Shown here: positions 35,834 through 44,012 of the stretch, piece by piece
Position numbering within the stretch: position 1 is the first letter of the stretch
Layout: the number at the start of each line of letters is the position of its first letter
DNA from: Neptuniibacter pectenicola
GTDB taxonomy: Bacteria; Pseudomonadota; Gammaproteobacteria; Pseudomonadales; Balneatricaceae
Reading direction: 5' to 3'
Assembly (NCBI RefSeq): GCF_001597735.1
Contig: NZ_LUTS01000008.1
Span: 122,919 to 186,918 of the forward strand
Length of the DNA stretch: 64,000 nucleotides
Translations under genes and position numbers: made by a program
The notes under the pieces: generated by a model
Seen by the model: the letters and a program-made list of their open reading frames with translations, nothing else
The model's database searches: none
Told to the model about the DNA's origin: nothing

Positions 35834-36766
35834 CTATGGCTCTGCAACATCCAAATAAAGTGATGGTTTTTCATACGTTAGGCCGTACGATTGATAGATT
35901 TTCGCCATTTCGCCATTGCGAACCATCTTGTCGACAACTTCTTCGATGGCATAACCTAATTGGCGATAGCTGGTTTTAACCGCCATACCAATATCCCACT
36001 TCTGTTTACCCATAGAAGGATAACTGTTTGTCGCAAACTTAAAGTTAGGATCGCCGGCCTTATTCACCAACCAGTCAACTTCAGCACGCATTGCCATTAC
36101 CGCATCGACTTCACCGTTTTGCATACCTTTAAAGGCTTCACGTGCATTTGTATAGTGGTGAGTTTTATCGCGCATACGACCACCAAATGCAGACGTTAAG
36201 TAAAAATCGGGTAGGCTATCGATCTCAACACCAATCGGATGGTATTGAAAAACAGCAACCGTAGAGACGTTATCAATCTTACGGCTATCGTAGGTAACCT
36301 TCCAACTTTCCCGTTGATATGGACCAAACATGACCACCATGTCGTTAATGACGGCACCGGTGGAATCTTGCATGTAGGCAAATTCACGGTCATAGGGAAC
36401 GCGCATCATCACATCCGCAACTTTTTTAAGCGCGAGCGCACCTTGCTCCTCGTCCTTATCTAAATAATGCCCTTTCCAAACATTATTTCGTAAATCATCT
36501 TCAAGGTTTTCATCCGGAGTAATCCAATGGGTCTTAAAGTTAACGCCTAAGCCTTTAGCTATACGCTTACCCACTTCAACATCAACGCCCACCGCCTTTC
36601 CATCTTCAATATAAGAGTAAGGCGGAAAATCTCGATAAAAACCAACGGTCAAATAGCCACTATCTATTACATCGTCGTAATAACGAGCTTGCGCCAGGCT
36701 GCTGAGCAGGCTGGCGCAAGTGAAAACAGTAGCACAAAATAGGCTATGTTTATTCATCAGTAGCAC
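35834..36766 (-). CDS. Quinoprotein dehydrogenase-associated periplasmic binding protein (MoxJ/XoxJ-like)
   Basis: 310 residues with a signal peptide (SLFCATVFTCASLLSSLAQA). The fold is that of amino-acid-type periplasmic binding proteins (LTVGFYRDFPPYSYIEDGKAVGVDVEVGKRIA at the start, GMQNGEVDAVMAM in lobe 2). Relatives MoxJ/XoxJ sit beside methanol dehydrogenases and are thought to help activate the enzyme rather than feed an ABC permease. The start overlaps the cytochrome c550 stop by 17 bp. Start choice MLLMNKHS versus the second ATG (MNKHS) is open; the latter gives a more typical signal peptide. Confidence 0.88.
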   Translation of the reverse strand: MLLMNKHSLFCATVFTCASLLSSLAQARYYDDVIDSGYLTVGFYRDFPPYSYIEDGKAVGVDVEVGKRIAKGLGVNFKTHWITPDENLEDDLRNNVWKGHYLDKDEEQGALALKKVADVMMRVPYDREFAYMQDSTGAVINDMVVMFGPYQRESWKVTYDSRKIDNVSTVAVFQYHPIGVEIDSLPDFYLTSAFGGRMRDKTHHYTNAREAFKGMQNGEVDAVMAMRAEVDWLVNKAGDPNFKFATNSYPSMGKQKWDIGMAVKTSYRQLGYAIEEVVDKMVRNGEMAKIYQSYGLTYEKPSLYLDVAEP

Positions 36767-37193
36767 GAGTCTCTAAGTATGCACGGATTGCCCACAAGGC
36801 TTCTTGACTAAGGGTCTCTGCCATTTTAGGCATGTAAACACGGCCGTCACGTACGGCACCGTTGATCACGCGGTATTTAAACCACTCATCACCTTCGATA
36901 CCTGGCTCAAGGTAACGTAGATCCGGCGCAATACCGCCAGAAATAGCATCAAGGCCGTGACAGCGAGCGCAGTTTTGAGTGTAAGCAGATGTGCCTATAG
37001 TCACTGCAAGCTCATAGTTTTCATAGTCTGGTGTATATGGATTGGTCTCCAACCACTCTTCCCCAAGCATTTTAAGGCCGGTTACATCAACACTTTGAGG
37101 TGTTACGTCCCCATGCGCCATCGCTTGGCCAGATAAAACAGCCGCTAACATTCCCGCTGTAGTTAATCCCAGTATCTTTTTATTTATTGACAT
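36750..37193 (-). CDS. pedF: Cytochrome c550 (PedF/ExaB type)
   Basis: 147 residues with a signal peptide (TAGMLAAVLSGQAMA). One heme c site, NCARCHGLDAISGG, lies near residue 73, and a Met ligand candidate in VYMPKMAETLSQ. It is the electron acceptor of the periplasmic quinoprotein dehydrogenases, leading to the terminal oxidase. It is the first gene of a minus-strand operon (cytochrome, binding protein, SoxYZ-like, metallohydrolase) and is divergent from the calcium-type dehydrogenase, with a 746-bp shared control region. Confidence 0.92.
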   Translation of the reverse strand: MSINKKILGLTTAGMLAAVLSGQAMAHGDVTPQSVDVTGLKMLGEEWLETNPYTPDYENYELAVTIGTSAYTQNCARCHGLDAISGGIAPDLRYLEPGIEGDEWFKYRVINGAVRDGRVYMPKMAETLSQEALWAIRAYLETRATDE

Positions 37194-37374
37194 CTCTATT
37201 CACCACTTAGTTTTTATACGGTCCGCCTTGCCTGGTATTACACTGTGTCAAAAAAGACCAGGCTCTACTCTTTGCAATCATCCTAATCGCAGCTGGCGAG
37301 AATACTTGTTATTAGCCGGAGTCACCCACTCCAGCCGTTATCCCTATATGATATTGCTTGTGCAAAATCAGCAA

Positions 37375-37397
37375 GAATTGTACTTTGGGTTCCAAAA
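37375..37397 (+). promoter_or_regulatory. Candidate exa/ped regulator box 1 in the c550/dehydrogenase gap
   Basis: GAATTGTACTTTG-GGTTCC aligns with the boxes at 43906 and 51456 over GAATnnTACTTnG. Its GTACTTTGGGT is repeated in inverted orientation 76 bp further on. Confidence 0.45.
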
Positions 37398-37460
37398 ACT
37401 AATCCCTTGGTATCAAACCATCTACACAATCACTCTTAAGTAGTATGAATTTGGCTAGGG

Positions 37461-37483
37461 AAATACACCCAAAGTACTGATTC
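37461..37483 (+). promoter_or_regulatory. Candidate exa/ped regulator box 2 in the c550/dehydrogenase gap
   Basis: AAATACACCCAAA-GTACTGATTC shares GTACTGAWTS with the boxes at 42578 and 43906. Read on the minus strand it contains GTACTTTGGGT, the same as box 1. Confidence 0.45.
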
Positions 37484-37939
37484 ATGCATTTTAAATGCGA
37501 ATGATTATCTATTAATAAATAGACGTTGTGCTCTTTGTTCTATCTGGAGCACCACCACATTATTTAATGCATAAAAACAAACCGACGCTGCAAATAAATT
37601 TTATGCCTCCCTTCTTTCTTATCACTCTGAATCGCGCTTATTACCTACGCGTTGTGCCTTAAACCTAGCATTAAGCAACTGAATACCAGATAAACAGAAT
37701 GGGTCGATTTGAATTCACTCCGTTTATCTAGCGTTGAACATCACATCTATGAAGTAGTAGTTATCGCGTTTTGCTCGCGACAATCTCCCGATATTGAAAG
37801 GCACATTTCCCGTTAAGGAGGGACTCTATCCCGTATTCACTAGGCTCATTTCCATAGCCGCCTATCCGCCGGCAAAACTAGAATCTCAATGCTCAACTTA
37901 CAAAAAAATAAAACGCTATTCGTTACAGGGTTTATAAAA

Positions 37940-39766
37940 ATGACAAAAATAATAGGAACAGGAATTAAGCCTCTCTGTGTTGCGATCACTCTAACGGTCG
38001 CAGCCACAACAGCAATCGCTAAACCTGTCACATGGAATGATATTAAAAATGACGCCGCGACTCCAGAAGATGTTCTTGGTTACGGTATCGGTCCAAAAGC
38101 TCAGCGCTGGAGTGATTTAACTAAAATCAACGATAAAAACATCGATGCACTTGTACCTGCATGGTCATTCTCGTTTGGTGATGAGAAACAGCGAGGTCAA
38201 GAATCACAAGCGCTTGTACATGACGGCATCATCTATATTACAGGTTCTTATTCACGCATATTTGCCGTTGATGCTAAAACCGGTAAAAAGATCTGGTCAT
38301 ACTCTTACCGCCTACCGGATGACATCCGTCCTTGCTGTGACGTAGTTAACCGTGGTGCTGCAATTTTTGGTGATCTTGTTTACTTCGGTACGCTAGACGC
38401 TGCTATCGTAGCGCTTGATAAGAAAACCGGTAAAGTGAAGTGGAAGAAAAAATTCGGTGACCATACCGAAGGTTACACAATGACCGGTGCACCTACGATC
38501 ATTAAAGATCGGAAGACAGGTAAAGTTCTTTTGATTCATGGATCCTCTGGTGATGAGTTTGGTGTTGTAGGTAAATTGTTTGCACGCGACCCAATGACAG
38601 GCGAAGAGATCTGGATGCGTCCTTTCGTAGAGGGTCACTACGGCCGTCTAAATGGCAAGAAAGGTACACCTACCGGTGATCCAAAAGCGCCATCTTGGCC
38701 TGATGATCCAAATTCACCAACAGGTAAAGTTGAAGCATGGAGCCACGGTGGTGGTGCGCCTTGGCAGTCCGCTAGCTTTGACGTAGAGACAAACACAATT
38801 ATCGTGGGCGCAGGTAACCCTGCACCTTGGAATGGTTGGGCGAGAACAGCGCCAGGCGGCAACCCTGCCGATTACGACAGCCTATACACCTCAGGTCAGG
38901 TTGCTGTTGATCCATCAACAGGTGAAGTGAAGTGGTTCTACCAGCACACACCAAATGACGCATGGGACTTCTCAGGCAACAACGAACTTGTGTTGTTTGA
39001 ATACAAAGACAACGGCAAAACAATTAAAGCAACGGGTCATGCTGACCGTAACGGTTTCTTCTATGTAGTTAACCGTGAAAATGGTGACTTCATCCGTGGC
39101 TTCCCATTTGTTGATAACATCACATGGGCAACACATATCGACCCTAAAACGGGCCGCCCTGTAGAAGCTGAGGGTCAACGCCCTGCGCTTCCTGAAAAAG
39201 GTAAGAAAAAAGGTAAATCTATTGAGGTTTCACCACCATTCCTTGGCGGTAAAAACTGGAACCCTATGGCGTACAGCCAAGATACCGGCCTTTTCTACTT
39301 AGGTGCTAACCACTGGAAAGAAGACTACTGGACTGAAGAGGTTCACTACAAAAAAGGTGCAGCATACCTAGGTCAAGGTTTCCGTATCCGTAAAATGTAT
39401 GAAGACCACGTAGGCGTACTTCGTGCGGTTGATCCTAAAACAGGCAAAATCGTATGGACTCACAAAGAGAAACTACCCCTATGGTCAGGGGTTCTTGCCA
39501 CTAAAGGTAACCTAATCTTTACCGGTACTGGCGAAGGTTTCTTGAAAGCATTCGATGCTAAAACAGGTAAAGAGTTATGGAAGTTCCAGACAGGCTCAGG
39601 GATTGTGTCCTCTCCTGTAACGTGGACTCAGGATGGTGAGCAGTACATCGGTATCGCAAGCGGTTACGGTGGTGCTGTACCTCTATGGGGCGGCGATATG
39701 GCTGACCTAACTAAGCCTGTTTCTCAAGGTGGTTCATTCTGGGCGTTTAAACTAAAGACTAAATAA
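37940..39766 (+). CDS. exaA: PQQ-dependent alcohol dehydrogenase, calcium type (ExaA/PedE-like)
   Basis: I start at ATG 37940 (CAGGG about 9 bases before), giving 608 residues and a normal signal peptide ([16 protein letters not shown]); an ATG at 37889 would prepend 17 residues without a ribosome site. Propeller W-motifs, the vicinal disulfide in PCCDVVNRG and GNPAPWN are present. The catalytic Asp343 is in AWDFSG, where the position two residues on is Ser345, the calcium-enzyme state, in contrast to Asp in the other dehydrogenase of this locus. It oxidises primary alcohols in the periplasm with PQQ and Ca2+, delivering electrons to cytochrome c550. High codon bias and a strong terminator fit a highly expressed single gene. 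Confidence 0.92.
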   Translation: MTKIIGTGIKPLCVAITLTVAATTAIAKPVTWNDIKNDAATPEDVLGYGIGPKAQRWSDLTKINDKNIDALVPAWSFSFGDEKQRGQESQALVHDGIIYITGSYSRIFAVDAKTGKKIWSYSYRLPDDIRPCCDVVNRGAAIFGDLVYFGTLDAAIVALDKKTGKVKWKKKFGDHTEGYTMTGAPTIIKDRKTGKVLLIHGSSGDEFGVVGKLFARDPMTGEEIWMRPFVEGHYGRLNGKKGTPTGDPKAPSWPDDPNSPTGKVEAWSHGGGAPWQSASFDVETNTIIVGAGNPAPWNGWARTAPGGNPADYDSLYTSGQVAVDPSTGEVKWFYQHTPNDAWDFSGNNELVLFEYKDNGKTIKATGHADRNGFFYVVNRENGDFIRGFPFVDNITWATHIDPKTGRPVEAEGQRPALPEKGKKKGKSIEVSPPFLGGKNWNPMAYSQDTGLFYLGANHWKEDYWTEEVHYKKGAAYLGQGFRIRKMYEDHVGVLRAVDPKTGKIVWTHKEKLPLWSGVLATKGNLIFTGTGEGFLKAFDAKTGKELWKFQTGSGIVSSPVTWTQDGEQYIGIASGYGGAVPLWGGDMADLTKPVSQGGSFWAFKLKTK

Positions 39767-39815
39767 CGATTATTAGTTTTTCGCTTTATTTAAATAGATT
39801 CTAATCTATCTATGT

Positions 39816-39853
39816 AGCCCTCTTTCATCACTATGATAAGAGGGCTTTTTTTT
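39816..39853 (+). terminator. Rho-independent terminator after the calcium-type dehydrogenase
   Basis: AGCCCTCTT pairs with AAGAGGGCT around a 13-base loop, followed by eight or nine T. The ribosome site of the next gene (GGAG) begins right after the T-run, so the hairpin may also insulate it. Confidence 0.93.
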
Positions 39854-39862
39854 GGAGCACAC

Positions 39863-40501
39863 ATGAAATTTATTATCCCTATTGGCCTCTTATTTTGCGC
39901 GTCTAACCTTTTTGCTGACGAGATGATTATCAACGGCTGTAAAATAGAGCCCAAAGCGCAATGCGCAAACATGGATCTATCGGGTGCTGACTTAAAATTT
40001 GTCGATCTTCGTAACGCAGATTTAAGTGGCGCCAACTTGTCAGGGGCCGATCTTCGTCATGCCATCTTAAAAAATGCAAACCTAGGAAAAGCTGATCTAT
40101 CTAATGCAAACTTAGCCCGCGCAGATATGCGCCATACCTCCGTTAAGGGTGCCAACCTCGCCTCTGCCAACCTTGAAGCCATCAATGGATGGACACTTTT
40201 TGGCCAAGGCGCAAACTTTAACAACGCGAATCTACATGGTGCAAACTTAGAGTTCTCTCGATTAAGCAATGCGACATTTGAAGGCGCGGTGTTACGCGCA
40301 GCTAACTTAGAAATGGCCTGGATGACTAAAGCAATTCTAACCGGTGCTACGTTAGAGAATGCAAATTTGCAGGAAGCAAAACTGAATGGCGCGTCACTAG
40401 AAAACGCCATATTCACCGGCGTTCAGAAGCGTTATGCTTCATTTCAAGCGACATACATGGATGGATGTGTAGACTGCCCGTTTGATTGGGCGAGAGATTA
40501 A
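39863..40501 (+). CDS. Secreted pentapeptide-repeat protein of the quinoprotein locus
   Basis: I start at ATG 39863, with GGAG five bases before; an earlier ATG lies inside the terminator. The protein is 212 residues with a signal peptide (FIIPIGLLFCASNLFA). From about residue 35 to 200 it consists of A(D/N)L(S/x)(G/x) pentapeptides (ADLSGANLSGADL and so on), folding as a right-handed square beta-helix. Two cysteines near each end (CKIEPKAQC, CVDCPFDW) may cap it. A homologous gene accompanies pedE in Pseudomonas; its function is not known. It converges with the response regulator across a 12-bp inverted repeat. Confidence 0.88.
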   Translation: MKFIIPIGLLFCASNLFADEMIINGCKIEPKAQCANMDLSGADLKFVDLRNADLSGANLSGADLRHAILKNANLGKADLSNANLARADMRHTSVKGANLASANLEAINGWTLFGQGANFNNANLHGANLEFSRLSNATFEGAVLRAANLEMAWMTKAILTGATLENANLQEAKLNGASLENAIFTGVQKRYASFQATYMDGCVDCPFDWARD

Positions 40502-40512
40502 GCGCGAGAGAA

Positions 40513-40545
40513 TTAACGCACCGGCAGATAATACCGGTGCGTTAA
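40513..40545. terminator. Long inverted repeat between convergent genes
   Basis: TTAACGCACCGG (40513-40524) pairs perfectly with CCGGTGCGTTAA (40534-40545) across nine bases. There is no strong T-run, but its position between convergent stops fits a terminator. Confidence 0.6.
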
Positions 40546-40547
40546 CA

Positions 40548-41192
40548 TTAATTTATCTCAACACCCACTTTAACCACACCTGTCTCGATAGCAAGGTGAA
40601 CTAATTCAGCAGTAGAACTAATCTGCAACTTACTTTTTAAGATAGAGGTGTAGTTTGAAACGGTTTTGTTGCTGATAAATAACTGTTCAGAAATCTGATG
40701 TACGCTACAGCCTTGCGCAAGCATAACAAAAATCTCAAACTCCCTTTGAGTCATATCTTTAAGGCGCTGATCTTTCTGTTCTGGACGCGTAACCGCTAAG
40801 CGCATCGCCAGTTCATGCTCAACATACAGCTGACCTGCGGCCACTTTCTTAACGGCATCAATGAGTATTTCAGGGGTACAGCTCTTGGTAATATACCCTT
40901 TTGCACCCGCCTCCATCGCTTGCGCTACCACCGGTGATTCATCATACATACTGAAAAACAAGATATTGATATTTGAATCACGCTGCAAAATACGTCGTGT
41001 GGCTTCAACACCACTTATACCCTGCATATTAACATCCATAATGACAATATCAGGCCTGTCTGTTTGACAGAGGCTAAATGCCTGATCGCCGTTACTTGCT
41101 TCTAAAACATCACATGGTGCTAACATCGTTGATAGAAGGCTTGAGTAGCCTTGACGAACAACTGCATGATCGTCAGCAATGATTATTTTCAT
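40548..41192 (-). CDS. pedR2: NarL/LuxR-type response regulator (PedR2-like)
   Basis: 214 residues. The receiver domain has the acid pair DDHAVV, phospho-acceptor Asp in IVIMDVNM (near 53) and conserved Lys in YITKS. The C-terminal LuxR HTH (about 145-205) carries MTQREFEIFVMLAQGCSVHQISEQLFISNKTVSNY. Its start overlaps the histidine kinase stop by 4 bp, so it is the kinase's partner. In Pseudomonas putida the PedS2/PedR2 pair in the same position controls the switch between calcium and lanthanide alcohol dehydrogenases; here the assignment rests on gene order and family. A close paralogue lies just upstream (42619-43254). Confidence 0.85.
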   Translation of the reverse strand: MKIIIADDHAVVRQGYSSLLSTMLAPCDVLEASNGDQAFSLCQTDRPDIVIMDVNMQGISGVEATRRILQRDSNINILFFSMYDESPVVAQAMEAGAKGYITKSCTPEILIDAVKKVAAGQLYVEHELAMRLAVTRPEQKDQRLKDMTQREFEIFVMLAQGCSVHQISEQLFISNKTVSNYTSILKSKLQISSTAELVHLAIETGVVKVGVEIN

Positions 41193-42478
41193 ACTTCCTC
41201 CTCCTCAACAACAGGGATTTCCATAGAAACCATACTGCCACCTTCGGCTAACTGTTTAAATTTAAGCGTGCCCTGCATACAACGCGCTCGTTCTTGCATC
41301 GACCTTAAACCGAGGCCTGAGCTATTCGAACATTCAGTACCTACACCATTATCTTTTACGCTTAATCTAAGCGTGTCCGCCTCAATTTCTAGTGTTATAT
41401 CCACTCGATCGGCCTGCGCATGGCGCGCAATATTATTCAGTGCTTCCTGAATAATTCTATAAATATGTGTATTGCTCTCATCGGATAAAAGCCCTAACTG
41501 CTCAGGAAGATGCAGGTTCACCTTGATATGATGCGACTGACTCCAATTTTCAACTAAAGTACGTATCGCCTCCAACAAACCTAACTGCTCCAAGATAACC
41601 GGATGAAGTTTGCGTATTAGCTGTCTAAAACTAATATGCATCGCATCACAGTTAACCGCAATCTGCTCTCCGACAGCGGCAACAACCTCAGGGTTATTCG
41701 CGGATGCTTTAATTAAATAAGCTTGGGCACGAATACCAGTTAAGTACTGGCCTAAGTCATCGTGTAGTTCACGCGCGAGATGCGCCCGCTCTTTCTCCTG
41801 CAATCGCATCAACTCATGGGTTAAACGTGTATTATCACATTCAGCTAACTCAAGGGCATGGGCCATCGCATTAAAATGTTCAGATAAGTCATTGATTTCA
41901 CGGATTGAATAATGATCAAGCCTAGCGGTGAAACGGCCTTTCTCTATATCTTTGAGTGCATTTAAAAAATCAGTAACCGGTTTAACTCCTTGGCGCACAC
42001 CGATATAGATCGCTAGGTTAGACAGCAAGGCACTGAGAGCAAAGAGTACTAAAACGTTTTGTACCGACTCCCACACCTCTTCAACTTCATCGGAGGTATC
42101 CGCCTGTAAGTGCAGTGCTCGGCCATCAGACAAATAACGGAAATACTGTTTCTCTTCAACCAGATCGAGGCCTGGAATCATTTTAAAAAACCATTCCGGC
42201 ACTTCATCAGAGTCATGTATCAATGGCTCACTTTTAGGGAGTTTCGTACTTTCTACAATGGACAGATGAACATGACGAGTCTCACCTTCCAGTAAATTTT
42301 TTAGGAGTGCTTCATCGGTAACTGCCGCACTGAGCAGCTGATGTGTAAAACTGACCCCAGCGGAGACTTCTCGGGTTATATCTTTTGTCGCTTGTTGCAA
42401 CATGTCATATAAGGTTATCAATAGAGCAAACACAAATACGAAGGCTACAACTAAATTTAAACGCAAAACTGCTTTCAT
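41189..42478 (-). CDS. pedS2: Membrane histidine kinase, NarX-like (PedS2-like metal sensor candidate)
   Basis: 429 residues. Membrane helices at about 5-27 and 142-164 enclose a periplasmic domain of about 115 residues rich in acidic residues (LIHDSDEVPEW, GLDLVEE, DTSDEVEEVWE). A HAMP segment follows, then HisKA_3 with the phospho-acceptor His in LARELHDDLGQYLTG, and a HATPase with DNGVGT and GLGLRSMQERA. In Pseudomonas putida the PedS2 periplasmic domain senses lanthanides; the acidic loop here is consistent with metal binding but not proof. It is co-translated with the PedR2-like regulator. The 140-bp gap upstream carries a candidate regulator box and a direct repeat GCAGTATTC. Confidence 0.85.
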   Translation of the reverse strand: MKAVLRLNLVVAFVFVFALLITLYDMLQQATKDITREVSAGVSFTHQLLSAAVTDEALLKNLLEGETRHVHLSIVESTKLPKSEPLIHDSDEVPEWFFKMIPGLDLVEEKQYFRYLSDGRALHLQADTSDEVEEVWESVQNVLVLFALSALLSNLAIYIGVRQGVKPVTDFLNALKDIEKGRFTARLDHYSIREINDLSEHFNAMAHALELAECDNTRLTHELMRLQEKERAHLARELHDDLGQYLTGIRAQAYLIKASANNPEVVAAVGEQIAVNCDAMHISFRQLIRKLHPVILEQLGLLEAIRTLVENWSQSHHIKVNLHLPEQLGLLSDESNTHIYRIIQEALNNIARHAQADRVDITLEIEADTLRLSVKDNGVGTECSNSSGLGLRSMQERARCMQGTLKFKQLAEGGSMVSMEIPVVEEEEV

Positions 42479-42577
42479 CTACATACCTAATTCAGAATAT
42501 AGCGAAGTGGGGGTTTCGCTATAGGTTAGTATGCAAAGGTCGGAGGGGTGGGCAGTATTCCTCCATAGCAGTATTCA

Positions 42578-42600
42578 ATCTAGCACTTAGGTACTGAATC
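42578..42600 (+). promoter_or_regulatory. Candidate exa/ped regulator box upstream of the sensor kinase
   Basis: ATCTAGCACTTAG-GTACTGAATC matches the box at 43906 closely (ACTTmGGTACTGAwT). Next to it GCAGTATTC occurs twice (42552-42560 and 42568-42576, period 16). It is about 100 bp from the kinase start. Confidence 0.45.
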
Positions 42601-42618
42601 GCACCCACTCTTTCGCCA

Positions 42619-43254
42619 CTAATGGGCAATTTTGATCACACCGGCATCAATCGCTAAATGTACTAATTCCGCTGTCGAGCTAATTTTGAGCTTATTTTTT
42701 ATCGTGGTCACATAGTTCGAGATAGTTTTGACATTCAGCTCAAGGGTGTCGGAAATCACTTGATTGCTCTGGCCGCGCGCCAACATGACAAACACTTCAA
42801 ACTCACGCTGGGTTAACTCGCGTAACCGCTCATCAGAAATATCTTGTGAATTAAGTGCCAGCTTCATAATCAGCTCGTACTCAATAAAGATTTCACCTTT
42901 ACATATTTTGGTCACGGCATCTACGAGGGTTTTTGGGGAGCCCGATTTAGTAATATAGCCCATAGCACCTGTGTCTAACGCCTGCTTAACAATGGGCGCT
43001 TCATCATACATGCTAAAGAACAGGATTTTTGCCTCGCTATCCGCTTGCAATATACGGGTAGCGGCTTCGATACCGCTGATGCCCGGCAGATTAATATCCA
43101 TAATAACAAGGTCGGGGGATTCATTACGGTAAAGCTCACAGGCCTCCTCTCCACTCGCCGCCTCAACGATTTCACAATCCTCAATAACCGTCGGCAGGAC
43201 ACTAGCATATCCTTGTCGTACAACTGAATGGTCATCAGTAATTAGGATTTTCAT
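42619..43254 (-). CDS. NarL/LuxR-type response regulator, paralogue of the PedR2-like regulator
   Basis: 211 residues. The receiver domain has DDHSVV, acceptor Asp in LVIMDINL, and Lys in YITKSG. The HTH region is LTQREFEVFVMLARGQSNQVISDTLELNVKTISNYVTTIKNKL. It is plainly homologous along its whole length to the regulator at 40548-41192 (shared VVRQGY, ILFFSMYDE, KISSTAELVHLAI), so the two arose by duplication. It has no kinase of its own adjacent; it could be served by the neighbouring PedS2-like kinase or by the PAS hybrid kinases further on. The role in this locus (ExaE-like) is inference. Confidence 0.87.
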   Translation of the reverse strand: MKILITDDHSVVRQGYASVLPTVIEDCEIVEAASGEEACELYRNESPDLVIMDINLPGISGIEAATRILQADSEAKILFFSMYDEAPIVKQALDTGAMGYITKSGSPKTLVDAVTKICKGEIFIEYELIMKLALNSQDISDERLRELTQREFEVFVMLARGQSNQVISDTLELNVKTISNYVTTIKNKLKISSTAELVHLAIDAGVIKIAH

Positions 43255-43341
43255 GGAGTCTCCAAATGGGGTAATAAAACTCCCTCATCCTACCATGAAT
43301 AGACGCCTATTTTACCTATCTATAACGGGTAAACCGCAGAT

Positions 43342-43376
43342 AAAAATACCCACCTTAGAATTAAGGCAGGTATTTT
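43342..43376 (-). terminator. Terminator of the cupredoxin-like gene
   Basis: AAAAATACC..CCTTA pairs with TAAGG..GGTATTTT with small internal loops, followed on the minus strand by a short T-run. It lies 26 bp after the cupredoxin-like stop. Confidence 0.7.
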
Positions 43377-43401
43377 GTTACTAAACCGGACAAACGCCTA
43401 A

Positions 43402-43839
43402 TTACTTAATCGTAAATACGCCTTCCATCCCTTTGTCTTCTAAGCCTTCAGCGTAGAACTCAAAGCTACCGGGCTGTAGAGGAACAAAGTAAATTTCAGC
43501 TTCAGCTTCTTGTTCAAACTCAAGCTCCGTTACTGTCATGGTTTTTATTTCCATGTCGCCTGCTTCAAGTTTGCGTAGAAAAATAGAAGCAAAGAACTCA
43601 GGCGCTTGGAACGCATACTCAGTCTGGCCACTGGAAACGATTTTTAGTTTATATGCCTTACCCGTTTCCAACTGGTACTCTTTCTGCGACAACTGGTAAC
43701 GATTATCTTCTGTACCTAATACAAGGTCTGGAAGTTTTGTTGGTCTTGTTGTTAGATCGCCTTCAGCTTTTGAAGAAAGGCTTGAAAGCGTTAGAGCAGT
43801 GGCGAGTGTTCCCATGATAAATGTTTTGGCAAAATTCAT
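43402..43839 (-). CDS. Secreted cupredoxin-like protein lacking blue-copper ligands
   Basis: 145 residues with a signal peptide (FIMGTLATALTLSSLSSKA). The mature beta-sandwich resembles cupredoxins (LETGKAYKLKIVSSGQTEYAFQAPEFF, FVPLQPGSFEFYAEG, ending in KGMEGVFTIK). The usual Cys and second His of the copper loop are missing, leaving only the Met of GMEG, so it probably does not carry a type 1 copper site. It is divergent from the substrate-binding gene of the PQQ-associated ABC system. Function is unknown; a metal or electron-transfer accessory role is inference. Confidence 0.72.
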   Translation of the reverse strand: MNFAKTFIMGTLATALTLSSLSSKAEGDLTTRPTKLPDLVLGTEDNRYQLSQKEYQLETGKAYKLKIVSSGQTEYAFQAPEFFASIFLRKLEAGDMEIKTMTVTELEFEQEAEAEIYFVPLQPGSFEFYAEGLEDKGMEGVFTIK

Positions 43840-43905
43840 TTTTAACCTCTAGCATTATGTAATTAGTTATTATGCCCACAATCCTAAAGGTCGCTCTGGG
43901 TAAAA

Positions 43906-43928
43906 GAATGCTACTTCGGTACTGATTG
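43906..43928 (+). promoter_or_regulatory. Candidate exa/ped regulator box between the cupredoxin and ABC genes
   Basis: GAATGCTACTTCG-GTACTGATTG is the best match to the consensus. It sits 67 bp from the minus-strand start and 85 bp from the plus-strand start, where one activator could serve both genes. Confidence 0.5.
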
Positions 43929-44012
43929 TTTTCTACTTTCTTCATATTCCGAGTTCACGAATTCCCGCCTATGCTGGGATAAATACACTAACGGTAAATT
44001 CGTATAACTATT

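Larger units (their letters stand above)
37194..37939. other. Long divergent control region between cytochrome c550 and the calcium-type dehydrogenase
   Basis: 746 bp with no convincing gene. It contains the 11-bp inverted pair GTACTTTGGGT (37380-37390) and ACCCAAAGTAC (37467-37477). Both overlap matches to the locus-wide box (37375-37397 and 37461-37483). AGTAGTA-type sequences recur at about 37439 and 37755. A 71-codon frame at 37228-37443 is probably chance. Confidence 0.6.

Noticed and set aside
37228..37443. 71-codon open frame in the c550/ExaA control region
   Set aside because: It overlaps the conserved regulator boxes and has no ribosome site or recognisable pattern.
39863..40501. 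Tandem DNA repeat suggested by the repeated GCnAACTT pattern
   Set aside because: It is explained by pentapeptide repeats in the encoded protein rather than by a mobile or satellite repeat.
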